From NCBI GenBank assembly GCA_963576565.1, contig OY755039.1, positions 74,418,771-74,482,770 on the forward strand: DNA of 64,000 bases, written 5' to 3'. Position numbers and translations under genes: made by a program. How positions within the stretch are numbered: the stretch's first letter is position 1; each line of letters opens with the position of its first letter. Below, piece by piece: positions 1 through 9,534 of the stretch. The notes under the pieces were generated by a model. The model did no database searches. It saw only the letters and a list, made by a program, of their open reading frames with translations, and was not told the origin of the DNA. Source of the stretch: Aspidapion aeneum. Its lineage: Eukaryota > Arthropoda > Insecta > Coleoptera > Brentidae.

Positions 1-147
1 CAGTAGGAATTCGCCCCCCCCCTTTCCTTCGCAAAGAGTCACTGGTTAAACTGTTATCTCACAAAGTCAAACCTCCTTAACCACGCTCTATTTAAATTTA
101 ATATTAATGGATTATAATAAAAAACGTTACACGACATATTTTTTTAG

Positions 148-360
148 TGTTAGACGATCCCATAAGCAGTTCAACAAAACGAGCATCTTCGGTGGATGAC
201 ACAGATGACGAGCTATTGGTGGAAATGAACATGGCAACACGGCAGTCCTGTGCCAACATTACCGAAAATGTCGATGATCTTATGAACGATTTGGAAACGT
301 TGTTGGGAGAATCTTCTGATTCAGTGGGAAATTTAGATGAGAGTAGTTCAAAAGACGTCG
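148..360 (+). CDS. Host gene exon 1 of window (acidic, Ser/Asp-rich)
   Basis: The acceptor is a run of T ending in TTAG at 146-147 and the donor is GTAAGT at 361. The exon enters and exits in phase 1 (two bases complete the first codon, one base is left over). It encodes 71 codons, including an SSVDDTDDELLVEMN stretch and a possible amphipathic segment around NVDDLMNDLETLL that could form a short coiled coil. There is no stop in frame. The next phase-matching exon is at 10137, so the intron is about 9.8 kb. I do not recognise a domain. Upstream exons must lie before the window. Confidence 0.7.
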
Positions 361-493
361 GTAAGTTAAACAAAAAACTAAAATTGAAACCCTTACTATT
401 TTGGAAACAATCATAGCAGTCAATATTTTTATTGAAAAATTTAGAGTTGACCACGATACACTAAGAAACGGTTTGTAAGCGCCCATTTATATA
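361..493 (+). other. Start of intron 1, no further feature seen
   Basis: This is AT-rich intronic sequence between the donor at 361 and the first transposon end at 494. I see no gene or repeat in it. Confidence 0.5.
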
Positions 494-1080
494 CAGGGTG
501 TCCCATAACTTAGGGGCCATAGTGCAGCAGGTGATAGAGGAGGTTATTTCCGAGAAAAACGTTTATATACCATGGGGGTCAACACACATCTGCTTTTAAG
601 ATATAGGATTTTTAAAGTTAGAGGAGTGGGGGGAAAGGGGTTTACAAAAAAAAGAAAATCTGTCACAACCAGCTGAATCCTCAGCTAATTGTGGTTCAAA
701 AATATGGTGTTTCTTTTTTTAATAAAATTACAAATTGAAGACATGCAGTCAAAATAACCTCAAAAAATGTATAAAAAAATAATAATTTAAAAAAAATTGA
801 TTTTTGCTTACTTATTCTTTTAAAAAATATCAATAATATTTTATTATAATGTCTCGGTAGAGCCTTGTTTTTATTAACAAAAAATATAAAACAAACATTC
901 TGCATTTAATATGTTTTTTAAAGAAGTTATTATCAAAAACGTTTAAAAAATCGCCAACTTTGATGCTCTGTATCTCGAGAAAGAAAGAGTTTTGACCCAT
1001 GCATGATAGGAACTTTTTTATCAGACATGAGCTCCTCTATGACCTGTTGGCCTATGACCCCTAAGTTATGGGACACCCTG
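494..1080. mobile_element. Non-autonomous TIR element (CAGGGTGTCCC family), copy 1
   Basis: The element starts CAGGGTGTCCCATAACTTAG at 494 and ends with its reverse complement, CTAAGTTATGGGACACCCTG, at 1061-1080. These are about 28-bp imperfect terminal inverted repeats around 530 bp of AT-rich sequence with no coding capacity. The same ends and interior recur at 55488-59727, where a second transposon is inserted, so this is a family and not a chance palindrome. I cannot read the target duplication with confidence, so the superfamily is unassigned. It lies in intron 1. Confidence 0.75.
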
Positions 1081-1218
1081 AATATCGGGGATGACGCTTG
1101 ATTGTCACTACTCGCTCTCCGTGACGTCGTGTAGATGACAAAATAGCGAAATTGGCATGTAGCTAGTTTTAAATGATGCTTCCGCGTTCTCCGATAGGTG
1201 TCCAAGGAATTAAGACAC

Positions 1219-1690
1219 CAACTTGTAATTTTGCACAAATGTATATTTGAGTATATTAAAGAAGTTTGGTAAAATTGGGCCAGATCAGAAAAATGCAAGT
1301 GCAAGCTCCATTTTCAATGTTTCAAGTTATTCTTTTAAAACTAGCGATTAGATTTAAACCAAATTTTGAAGAATTCTAAACCAAAACGTTCGGTTGGTAT
1401 CTAACAAAAATTTTGGTCGATCCACTATTTTATATTGTAAAAATGCATGTTTTTCAGAAAATTCTCAAAAATAAAAAACTAAAATACACTAATTTAAAAA
1501 CTGACTAAACGGTTATCAAGCAAACGCTCCGGCCTACACTTGTTCAAAATTTGGTTTAAATATGACTTGAAACATTGACACAGAGAAGCCCCAAAATAAC
1601 GCACTTTAATTTTTCTGCTCTGATCAATTTTACCGTGTTTCTTAAGCATATTCAAGCGTACATTTGTGCAAAATTCCAAGTTAATCGCTC
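1219..1690. repeat. Imperfect foldback repeat with ~180-bp arms
   Basis: The left arm (about 1219-1400) and right arm (about 1510-1690) are diverged inverted copies. Both contain AATTTTGCACAAATGTA followed by TTGA(G/A)TAT, a GGTAAAATTG block, and AACCAAATTTTGAA. About 100 bp of AT-rich spacer separates them. Related sequence, single copy, is seen at about 12420-12720. No coding capacity. It is probably an old foldback or a pair of inverted insertions of one repeat family. Confidence 0.6.
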
Positions 1691-1768
1691 GTCCGGAAGA
1701 ATACTGTCACAACTCAAAAAATTTATTTTTTAATTGCAATGAATTCCAAACATTGTTCTATATTTATC

Positions 1769-2038
1769 AAATACCAAATTGAAAGAAAAATAAGAAAAAA
1801 GTTTTCTGTCTTCGGCCGGGACTCGAACCCGGAACCTCTTGCTCTGTACGCAAACATTCTAAGCATTGAACTACCGAAGACCACACATAAATTTTCGGAA
1901 ACCTTCCATCTATGCAGGTGCGCGGTGTCTCAATACAAGAACGAAGACAAAAAACTTTTTTCTTATTTTTCTTTTTTTAATTTCACTTGTTGTTTATATT
2001 TTAGGTCCTTGCATTATTTGCAATTTGGTATTTGATAA
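1769..2038. mobile_element. Palindromic module with an internal tRNA-like sequence, copy 1
   Basis: The ends are inverted: ATCAAATACCAAATTG near 1770 and CAATTTGGTATTTGAT near 2037. An inner inverted block, AAAAATAAGAAAAAAGTTTT, is matched near 1945-1975. A 72-nt tRNA-like sequence sits inside on the minus strand (1809-1880), beside a conserved segment beginning CCACACATAAATTTTC and ending AATACAAGAAC. The same tRNA-like core and flanks recur in the opposite orientation at 5540-5778, but that copy lacks the left inverted arm. The two copies flank the intact RTE element. It resembles a MITE that has captured a tRNA-like or SINE sequence. Confidence 0.6.
1809..1880 (-). tRNA. tRNA-like sequence (ACA anticodon position), minus strand
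   Basis: Read on the minus strand, this 72-nt segment folds as a full cloverleaf. It has a perfect 7-bp acceptor TCTTCGG/CCGAAGA, a D stem GTTC/GAAT with a G-T pair, an anticodon stem TTTGC/GCAAG, a 5-nt variable loop, and a T arm CCGGG-TTCGAGT-CCCGG. The anticodon position reads ACA, decoding Cys UGU, whereas normal tRNA-Cys uses GCA. The D loop AATGCTTA lacks the usual GG pair. No CCA is encoded, as expected in eukaryotes. Location inside a repeated palindromic module argues for a tRNA-derived repeat rather than a working tRNA gene. Confidence 0.5.
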
Positions 2039-2450
2039 TTATATTGGCGCGGGGTACGGGGTAGACCTCGTCAGATGTCTATCAGGGGAAATGAATCGAC
2101 CCCTGCCCTCCGTAGATTCCAGGTACTCTCTGACCCGGAGAGTTAGCACCTGTTTAGGGTCCCATTCCCAGGGTTACGGGAGAAGACCACATCGGTATGA
2201 AAGGCGGAGAGGATGGACCTCGGTACGGTGATCATAGCGCAGGTGGCAACCCTTTCTTTTAGGGATAGTATAAAAGAAGAAGATGCTGCCTTGTAGTACC
2301 GGCGTTGGAATCGTCAAAGGCTAGGGGAAGAAAACCTCGATCAAAAATCACCTGGTCCTCCAGGTTGGGGGTTGGGGCATTAGACTAACTCTCTGATACC
2401 CGGAAAAAACGTACACTGTTAAAAAACCCAATCAAACGCCTCGGAAAGAA

Positions 2451-5357
2451 ATGAAAAACCTAAGACGAACCAAGCAAAGAAACAGGAATATGATTTTTGG
2501 TACATGGAACGTACAAGGAATGAGTCGAAAAGTGAATGAAATAGTCCATGAGTGCAGCAGAATGAAGGTTGACCTTGCTGTACTAACAGAAACGAAGAAG
2601 AAAGGAAAAGGATCTGAAAACCTAGGACAGTATGACCATTTCTATAGCGGAGTGGCAAAAGAAAAACATGCTCAACAAGGAGTATCTATTTTGGTCAACA
2701 AAAGATTTAGAAAATATATCACCAACTGGGAAGCAGTAAATGAACGGCTAATAAGAATGAATATAACAATAAAAGGAATGAGACTTACGATTTTTGGAAT
2801 ATATGCGTATAATGACGATGCAAATGTAGCCGTGAAAGACAATTTTTTTGAAGAAATCCACAATGAAATATCAGCAGTAAGTACATCTAGAGAAATTGTA
2901 ATATTGGGAGATTTAAATAGTAGAACAGGTAACAGAGTAAATGATCTGACAGTTGGCCAATATGGAGAAGATGTTGTTAATGACAATGGAAACCGGCTTA
3001 TCACAGTATGTGAGCAATTAGACCTAAAAATCCAAAACGGTTTTTTCCAACATAAGAAAATACACAAATATACCTGGACCAAACCCTCACAAAACCTGAA
3101 ATCCGTCATTGATTATCTTATCACTAAACAAAAGACAAAACTAAAAATTCAAGATGTCAGAACAAAGCGTGGATCAACATGCGGAAGTGATCACTATTTT
3201 CTGGAGACCAAAATTCTCTTTCCTTATCAAGGCCGAAGCCTCCATCAACAAAATCTTGATGATACAGTGAATGAGGAAATTGATCACTGTCAATATAATC
3301 TACTAAGCCTAGAACATGACAGCGTAAAAAACTTATACAAAAAGAAACTGAACGAAAAACTTAATTCAAGTTCAGGTGAAACCCCAGATGAGGAATACGA
3401 ATGTATCACATTAAGCATCCATCAAGCTGCAAAAGAAGCACTAGGATTAGTGGAAGAAACTCCTAAAAGAACAAAACCATACTGGTGGGATGCTGAGATT
3501 GAAAGTGAAATAGAGGAAAAAAGGAAATTATATCACACGTACTTATCCCAAAAGACAGATAGAAGCAGAGAAGAATACAAAATCGCGCAATCAAAGGTGA
3601 GAAGAATGATCAGTGATAAGAAGAATCAATCATGGATGCAAAAGTGCCAGAAAATAGATTCTTACTTAGGAGGTAGGAGAAGTACTGAAAGCTGGAAAAC
3701 TATAAGATCGATCAAAAAAGAAACATGCAGAGATATTATTTCACCAATACCAGACAAAGAATGGGATGAGCATTTTAAAAAACTTTTAACTGAAGATAGA
3801 GCAGAATTCAAGGAAGACAAAAGAGACAATATCATTAGAACGATGGGATCTCCAGTACCCCTCACAATATCTGAGGTCAAAAACGTGTGCAAAACCTTAA
3901 AAAGCGGTAAATCTGCCAGACCCGGAAATATCCCAGCTGAACTTATTAAATATGGCACTGAAGAATTGTTTTGTAGATTACGGAATCTTTTCCAAATATA
4001 TTTAAATGGAGCTGTAGTACCAACTGAGTGGAAAACGTCATATATATCCACAATACACAAAAAAGGAAGGAAAGATATATGTGACAATTATAGAGGTATA
4101 TCTGTAACTAGTACGCTAAGCAGAATATATGGCAAAATAATAAGAAATAAAGTGGAGAGCGAATATAAAGATATGGAGGCAGAAGAACAAGCTGGTTTCA
4201 GGGCGGGTAGATCGACTTCAGATCATCTCTTTTGTATAACCCAAGTTATTGAAAAGAAAATGGCATACGGACAAGAGCTCCATCTGCTTTACGTAGATTT
4301 GCAGAAGGCATATAATAGTATACCACTAAATCTACTATGGAAAGCGTTGGAAAAGACAAACATAAGCGTACAACTAATTAAGGCCATCAAAGAGTTATAC
4401 CGCAATAGTAAGGCAAAAGTTAAAATAAAAGCAAAACTAACCAAAGGCTTTCAAGTAAATAAAGGTCTTAAACAAGGTTGCTGTATCTCGCCTACGCTCT
4501 TCAAGATATATTTGGAACAGGTCCTTAAAGTCTGGAAGAGAAAATGCCAAAACATGGGAATTCCGTTGAATGAAACCACCTTGTATACTTTATGTTTCGC
4601 CGATGATCAGATAGTGGTGGCTCAGGATTATGACGACCTCGAATATATGACACGAAAACTAATAGAAGAGTACAATAAGTGGGGACTAGAGGTTAATATC
4701 AATAAGACAGAGTATATGTGTATTGGTGGAACGAAACAGGATCTTATCTTAAATACTGGGCAGCGAATTCAGTCCTGTGATGAGTATAAATACTTGGGTC
4801 TGAAAATTACAGCTGACGGAACACTAGACAAAGCTATAAAAGATAGAAACGTACAAGGAAGAAGAGCAATAACTTTATTAAATGGAATAATTTGGGACCA
4901 AAGTATATCAAAACATAACAAAAAGCTTATATATAACACAATTGTAAAGAGTATTATTACATACGGCTCAGAGGTGTGGCTAATCAAAGATAGAACAGAA
5001 AAAATGCTTTCCGCTACGGAGATGGACTATTGGAGAAGAGCAGCAGGGAAATCAAAAAGAGAAAGAGTTACCAATCAAAGAATAAGAGAAATTATGACAG
5101 TGGGTGAACGTACTCTAGTGGATGATATAAGAACAAAACAACTGGTGTGGTACGGACATGTACAAAGAATGGATGATGGAAGACTACCTAAACAAATATT
5201 ACAATGGAAACCAACTGGCCGAAGAAAACGAGGAAGATCAAGGAGAAGCTGGAGAGAAGGAATAGATAGTGAAATAAGAATAAGAGGCCTAGATGATGAA
5301 TTATGGGCAAACAGAAACGAGTGGAGATTGGGTATCGGAAGACGTAGAACGTTGTGA
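2451..5357 (+). CDS. RTE endonuclease-reverse transcriptase, intact ORF
   Basis: The 968-codon ORF nicks target DNA and copies the element RNA by target-primed reverse transcription. The N-terminal ~260 residues are an apurinic-type endonuclease: TWNVQGM near residue 18, LTETKKKG, GDLNSRTG, and GSDHYFLE near 240. The reverse transcriptase follows, with KSGKSARPG, motif A VDLQKAYNS, GLKQGCCISP, and the catalytic FADDQIVV. The C-terminus has the RTE/BovB-type LVWYGHVQRMDDGRLPKQIL block and a basic GRRKRGRSRRSW stretch. The second Asp of motif A (AYD in most relatives, AYD in the copy near 15200) is Asn here, but the metal-binding Asp is kept. No stop or frameshift is present. The first ATG is taken as the start. 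Confidence 0.9.
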   Translation: MKNLRRTKQRNRNMIFGTWNVQGMSRKVNEIVHECSRMKVDLAVLTETKKKGKGSENLGQYDHFYSGVAKEKHAQQGVSILVNKRFRKYITNWEAVNERLIRMNITIKGMRLTIFGIYAYNDDANVAVKDNFFEEIHNEISAVSTSREIVILGDLNSRTGNRVNDLTVGQYGEDVVNDNGNRLITVCEQLDLKIQNGFFQHKKIHKYTWTKPSQNLKSVIDYLITKQKTKLKIQDVRTKRGSTCGSDHYFLETKILFPYQGRSLHQQNLDDTVNEEIDHCQYNLLSLEHDSVKNLYKKKLNEKLNSSSGETPDEEYECITLSIHQAAKEALGLVEETPKRTKPYWWDAEIESEIEEKRKLYHTYLSQKTDRSREEYKIAQSKVRRMISDKKNQSWMQKCQKIDSYLGGRRSTESWKTIRSIKKETCRDIISPIPDKEWDEHFKKLLTEDRAEFKEDKRDNIIRTMGSPVPLTISEVKNVCKTLKSGKSARPGNIPAELIKYGTEELFCRLRNLFQIYLNGAVVPTEWKTSYISTIHKKGRKDICDNYRGISVTSTLSRIYGKIIRNKVESEYKDMEAEEQAGFRAGRSTSDHLFCITQVIEKKMAYGQELHLLYVDLQKAYNSIPLNLLWKALEKTNISVQLIKAIKELYRNSKAKVKIKAKLTKGFQVNKGLKQGCCISPTLFKIYLEQVLKVWKRKCQNMGIPLNETTLYTLCFADDQIVVAQDYDDLEYMTRKLIEEYNKWGLEVNINKTEYMCIGGTKQDLILNTGQRIQSCDEYKYLGLKITADGTLDKAIKDRNVQGRRAITLLNGIIWDQSISKHNKKLIYNTIVKSIITYGSEVWLIKDRTEKMLSATEMDYWRRAAGKSKRERVTNQRIREIMTVGERTLVDDIRTKQLVWYGHVQRMDDGRLPKQILQWKPTGRRKRGRSRRSWREGIDSEIRIRGLDDELWANRNEWRLGIGRRRTL

Positions 5358-5363
5358 AACCGA

Positions 5364-5388
5364 TAAATATATATATATATATATATAT
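5364..5388. repeat. AT dinucleotide tail of the RTE element
   Basis: Seven bases after the stop codon the sequence becomes TAAATATAT and continues as an AT dinucleotide run to 5388. RTE-clade elements characteristically end in short simple repeats. The copy at 7121-8527 ends the same way but degenerate. Confidence 0.8.
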
Positions 5389-5539
5389 TGGCAATCGCCC
5401 ATTGCGATCAGAAATTTTAACACACGAAAAGGTGATCTCATGCTTTCAGACGATTCTTTACGTCTAATTTGAGTTATCATACCTTTGACAGTGTGAAAGA
5501 AGAATTAAAGAGATCAGTTGGATGACTTGGTCGAGTTAA

Positions 5540-5778
5540 TACCGTGAGAATTTCTCGTTCTTGTATTGAGACACCGCGCACCTGCATAGGTGGAAGATTT
5601 CCCAAAATTTATGTGTGGTCTTCGGTAGTTCAATGCTTAGAATGTTTGCGTACAGGGCAAGAGGTTCCGGGTTCGAGTCCCGGCCGAAGACAGAAAATGT
5701 TTTTTCTTATTTTTCTTTCTTTGATTTCACTTGTTGTTTATAGTTTTAGGTCCTTGCATTATTTGCAATTTGTTTGAA
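5540..5778 (+). repeat. tRNA-like module, copy 2
   Basis: It begins near GTTCTTGTATTGAGACACCG, continues through a segment ending ATTTATGTGTGG, then the 72-nt tRNA-like sequence, then a T-rich tail and GGTCCTTGCATTATTTGCAA. These pieces match the copy at 1769-2038 read on its minus strand, with a few substitutions. The left inverted arm of the first copy is missing here, so it is either truncated or the ancestral, non-palindromic form. Confidence 0.6.
5619..5690 (+). tRNA. tRNA-like sequence (ACA anticodon position), plus strand
   Basis: The segment has the same 72-nt cloverleaf as at 1809-1880, differing at one position (loop GTACAGG here, GTACAGA there). The acceptor TCTTCGG/CCGAAGA and T stem CCGGG/CCCGG are perfect. 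Preservation of all four stems in both copies suggests either recent spread or an internal pol III promoter (A and B boxes) in use; the B-box-like GGTTCGAGTCC is intact. I consider it a repeat-borne tRNA-like sequence and not a decoding tRNA. Confidence 0.5.
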
Positions 5779-6194
5779 CGCAACTGTTAACTAAACACAT
5801 TTATTTATTACTAAAAATTCACTAAAAAGCCCGAACCCTTATAATCCCATTTTTCCTATTCTATGCCCTACAAAAAGTGCTCCACTCACCCATTATCCAA
5901 CAAATCTCGTCACATGAGACGCGTTCGATGGCTTGGAGCTCCGATGCCGTGTGGTCTCTGCTAGTCAAAGATGGAAAGGGGCGAATATCTCGCCGTTTTT
6001 AGTGTTTTCGACGTATGTCACGTCAACACATGACACTGGGCATAGAATCAAAAATAGGTAAAGCTGTTCACAACAATTTCAATTTGGACCCCTATTCCTG
6101 AGAAATCTATGACCCACACTTTGTTTGAACACCAATTCTTAAAATTAAGATCGAACATTTTCCGCCCACATAGAAATATATAATAGTTTTACTC

Positions 6195-6880
6195 ACACTG
6201 AGTGGGAAGGGCACAAATTTTCACCAGACGCCTGTCAAGCACACCTTTTGTGGTTCTAACCTGCACCAACCTAGGAATCCCATCGGGACTAGGATATATT
6301 TTAGTTATACGCGCCAACGACCAACGTAGAGGTGGGGCGTTTTCATCTCTTTTCACTACGAGTCTAACTTAGGAGGGTTATTTGGAGTATTCCACCTTTC
6401 TCTTTGTTGTAATTGATTTAAATACTCAGTATGCCACCTTCGCCAAAAGCTTTGGTGCAACTGTTGCACCAATTGCCATCGATTTAGTCTTCCAATCTTG
6501 ATATCATTTAGATCCTCATCAGGAGGAGCCGTCAGAGGTTCAAGGGTCAAAAAATGCCCAGGGGTTAAACAAGTAAGATCATTGGGCGAAGGGCTGACAC
6601 TACACAAAGGTCGAGAATTCAAAATCGCCTCAATCTGCACCAACACTGTGTATAATTCCTCAAACGTAAGAATTTGTTCACCAATAATACGCATGCGATT
6701 TTGTTTGACACCTGCCTCGTGGAGGCCGCCAAAGTGGGGCGCCCCAGGAGGGTTAAAAGTCCACTTTATGGACAAAGATTCTGCCGCTTGTTTGCAATAA
6801 TTATCCAAGATGTTCCTCGCTCCCAAAAAATTGCTTGCATAATGAACTGCAGCGAATTCCGGCTAGTGGGGTACCTTTAA
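6195..6880 (-). pseudogene. BEL/Pao pol fragment: integrase C-terminal region
   Basis: On the minus strand this reads PPGAPHFGGLHEAGVKQ (the integrase region with the catalytic Glu), TFEELYTVLVQIEAILNSRPL, LTPGHFLTLEPL, WRRWHTEYL, and finally a PLRWSLARI...RRLVKICALP end close to 6195. These are standard BEL/Pao integrase landmarks. A frameshift lies near 6350 before the last ~55 residues. Reverse transcriptase, RNase H and gag are absent: within about 75 bp the coding sequence passes to leader-like sequence and a likely LTR edge. It is an internally deleted relic. Some catalytic residues are missing, so it cannot be functional. Confidence 0.8.
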
Positions 6881-6955
6881 TAATAAAGTAATTGGGAATA
6901 TCAGGCGATTTGGACAGCGAGATTGCAAAGAAAAAAATTTGAAGAGGGCGCCAAA

Positions 6956-7080
6956 TGTCGCGGCGCAAAAATATGTAGGGTCAGCACTGGAGTAGATCTA
7001 GAAAGATAAGGGTACAATTTTTTGCATGTTCTTGCTCTACAGAAACTTTAAATTTTTTCTATATATATTTCCGTGACACC
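6956..7080 (-). repeat. Probable LTR portion of the deleted BEL copy
   Basis: On the minus strand the sequence ...GCCGCGACA is followed after two bases by TTGGCGCCCTC, as expected for an LTR ending in CA next to a TGGCGCC-type primer-binding site. The far LTR end is not identified; it runs into a C homopolymer at about 7079-7093. I found no matching LTR on the other side (5780-6190), so the assignment is tentative. Confidence 0.4.
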
Positions 7081-7120
7081 CCCCCCCCCCCCTTAATTGA
7101 AAAGCTGATGTATTGTCACA

Positions 7121-8527
7121 ATCACAATCTCTGAGGTCAAAAACGTGTGCACAACCTTAAAAAGCGGTAAGTCTGCCGGACCCGGAAATACCCCAGCTGA
7201 ACTTATTAAATATGGCACTGAAGAACTGTTTTGGAGATTACGGAATCTTTTCCAAAAATATTTAAATGGAGCTGTAGTACCAACTGAGTGGAAAACGTCA
7301 TATATATCCACAATACACAAAAAAGGAAGGAAAGATATATGTGACAATTATAGAGGTATATCTGTAACTAGTACGCTAAGCAGAATATATGGCAAAATAA
7401 TAAGAAATAAAGTGGAAATCGAATATAAAGATATGGAGGCAGAAGAACAAGCCGGTTTCAGGGCGGGTAGATCGAATTCAGCTGCATCTGCTTTAGGTAG
7501 ATTTGCAGAAGTCATATGATATATTAGTATACCACTAAATCTACTTTGGAAAGCGTTGGAAAAGACAAACATAAGCGTACAACTAATTAAGGCAAAAGTT
7601 AAAATAAAAGCAAAACTAACTAAAGTAAATAAAGGTCTTAAACAAGGTTGCTGTATCTCGCCTACGCTCTTCAAGATATATTTGGAACAAGTCCTTTAAG
7701 TCTGGAAGAGAAAATGCAAAAACTTGGGAATTCCGTTGGATGAAACCACCTTGTATACTTTATGTTTCGCGGATGATCAGATAGTGGTGGCTCAGGATTA
7801 TTACGACCTCGAATATATGACACGAAAACTAATAGAAGAGTACAATAAGTGGGGACTAGAGGTTAATATCAATAAGACAGAGTATATGTGTATTGGTGGA
7901 ACGAAACAGGATCTAATCTTAAATATTGGGCAGCGAATTCAGTCCTGTGATGAGTATAAATACTTAGGTCTAATACTAGACAAAGCTATAAAAGATAGAA
8001 ACGTACAAGGAAGAAAAGCAATAACTTTATTAAATGGAATAATTTGGGACCAAAGTATATCAAAACATAACAAAAAGCTTATATATAACACCATTGTAAA
8101 AAGTATTATTGCATACGGCTCAGAAGTATGGCCAATCAAAGATAGAACAGAAAAAATGCTTTCCGCTACGGAGATGGACTATTGGAGAACAGCAGCAGGG
8201 AAATCTAAAAGAGAAAGAGCTACAAATCAAAGAATAAGAGAAATTATGACAGTGGGTGAACGTACTTTAGTGGATGATATAAGAACAAAACAACTGGTGT
8301 GGTACGGACATGTACAAAGAATGGATGATGGAAAACTACCTAAACAAATATTACAATGGAAACCAACTGGCCGAAGAAAACGAGGAAGGCTGAGGAAAAG
8401 CTGGAGAGAAGGAATAGACAGTGAAATAAGAATAAGAGGCCTAGATGATGAATTATGGGCAAACAGAAACGAGTGGAGATTGGGTATCGGAAGACGTAGA
8501 ACGTTGTGAAACTGATAAATATATATT
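7121..8527 (+). pseudogene. 5'-truncated, deleted RTE copy (reverse transcriptase)
   Basis: This is nearly identical to about 3865-5385 of the intact RTE. The endonuclease and the N-terminal reverse transcriptase are missing because of 5' truncation, which is usual for target-primed insertion. Relative to the intact copy it has several internal deletions: about 70 bp near 7482, 30 bp near 7591, 9 bp near 7624, and 18 bp near 7973. A stop ends the first open segment at 7519, and the second open segment (7724-8509) holds FADDQIVV and the WYGHVQRMDD C-terminal block. It is followed by a degenerate AT tail. Confidence 0.9.
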
Positions 8528-8550
8528 TGTATTATATGTATCTACCAATA

Positions 8551-9058
8551 CGGATGGCGGCCATATTGAATTTATAGCAAATAAGCCACCATAGGTCGCG
8601 CAAAAGTTGCTTGCGATGGTTTCCTAAAACTATGACTATACCAAATTTTAAAGACTTGTCAGAAGGTGACGAATTCTTGTTCCAAAAGTTGAAAATAGAC
8701 AAGGGGGGAGTTTAGACAAGGGGTAATGTCTACCTAGACCTAAATAGATTAAATAATCAATTCAGTGTATTAAAATATTTTTGCCTATATTTTGCATTCA
8801 GAGTAAATGTTAAAAATCGTATCTAAGGCGCTTTCTGACAAATGAATTCTTTGCATCCTGAAACCCACAAAAGTAGTATTAGTCAAGATTTTGTCTCTAA
8901 TAGTAGCCCATGTAATAATAAAACCAATATAGATGATACAAATATTAAATTGACTGCAAACAGGCCAACTAAGGGCGCGTACAAGCTGTTTGCGGTGGTT
9001 TTCTAAAACGTTTAGACCATACTTAAAACTCCACAAAAGACTTGGCAGCAAGTGCACA
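8551..9058. repeat. Two diverged direct repeats in intron 1
   Basis: About 8570-8660 (GTCGCGCAAAAGTTGCTTGC, GGTTTCCTAAAAC, AAAGACTTGTCAG) and about 8955-9050 (GGCGCGTACAAGCTGTTTGC, GGTTTTCTAAAAC, AAAGACTTGGCAG) are related in the same orientation, roughly 380 bp apart. I see no coding capacity. The rest of 8528-9366 shows nothing else. Confidence 0.4.
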
Positions 9059-9366
9059 ATTAATATGAATTTTCAATAATTCCTCCCAGCTATTGACAAA
9101 AAATACCAATTAGGTTAACAGTGGTTAAGGTTTTTGTACGGATCCCCCATGGCGATCCGTGGTTTTAGCGTAATAAAACAAAAAAAAAACGTTTTAACTT
9201 TCAGCGTGTGTTTCAAAGTTAGGGGCAAACCAAATATATTTTTTATATTCCCTTACTACAACTGTATCAAAATAATGTAATAATTATTTAGTTCCTCCTC
9301 GTCCGCCCCCTTGAAATACCCGAAACCAAACCAAATTTGGTCCTCTTTGCTCCGACAGCAGATTAG

Positions 9367-9447
9367 TAGCCTTGACTAGAGACCCTGTATGTATGACATA
9401 TTTTAAATAGTAAAAATATGTCATACATACAGGGTCTCTAGCCTTGA
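9367..9447. mobile_element. 63-bp palindromic mini-element with 9-bp target duplication
   Basis: CTAGAGACCCTGTATGTATG and its inverted copy CATACATACAGGGTCTC form a nearly perfect hairpin of about 27-bp arms with an 8-nt centre. The 9-bp direct repeat TAGCCTTGA lies on both sides (9367-9375 and 9439-9447). A 9-bp duplication suggests mobilisation by a Mutator-like transposase, although this is inference. Confidence 0.6.
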
Positions 9448-9534
9448 CCAGTTTGACAAAGACACAGACGATAAAGCTTCGAAGAGCATCAATATTTTAT
9501 GACGGGTTTCGACGGGCGCTAGCAACTGTTTAAG

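Larger units (their letters stand above)
2041..5388 (+). mobile_element. Full-length RTE-clade non-LTR retrotransposon
   Basis: The element has a GC-richer 5' untranslated region (about 2041-2450), one long endonuclease-reverse transcriptase ORF, almost no 3' untranslated region, and a simple AT dinucleotide tail. This compact layout of about 3.3 kb, with one ORF and a microsatellite tail, is typical of the RTE/BovB clade. The 5' boundary is approximate; I set it just after the palindromic module ending at 2038. No target duplication is certain. Two other RTE copies (7121-8527 and 14170-16083 with 23201-23310) are damaged, so this is the best candidate for an active source. Confidence 0.85.

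Noticed and set aside
104..454. Minus-strand open frames overlapping exon 1 of the host gene.
   Set aside because: They are mirror frames of the + strand exon. The + frame has matching splice sites and phase.
1809..1880. A working nuclear tRNA-Cys gene.
   Set aside because: The anticodon position is ACA and not GCA, the D loop lacks GG, and the same sequence is embedded in a repeated module.
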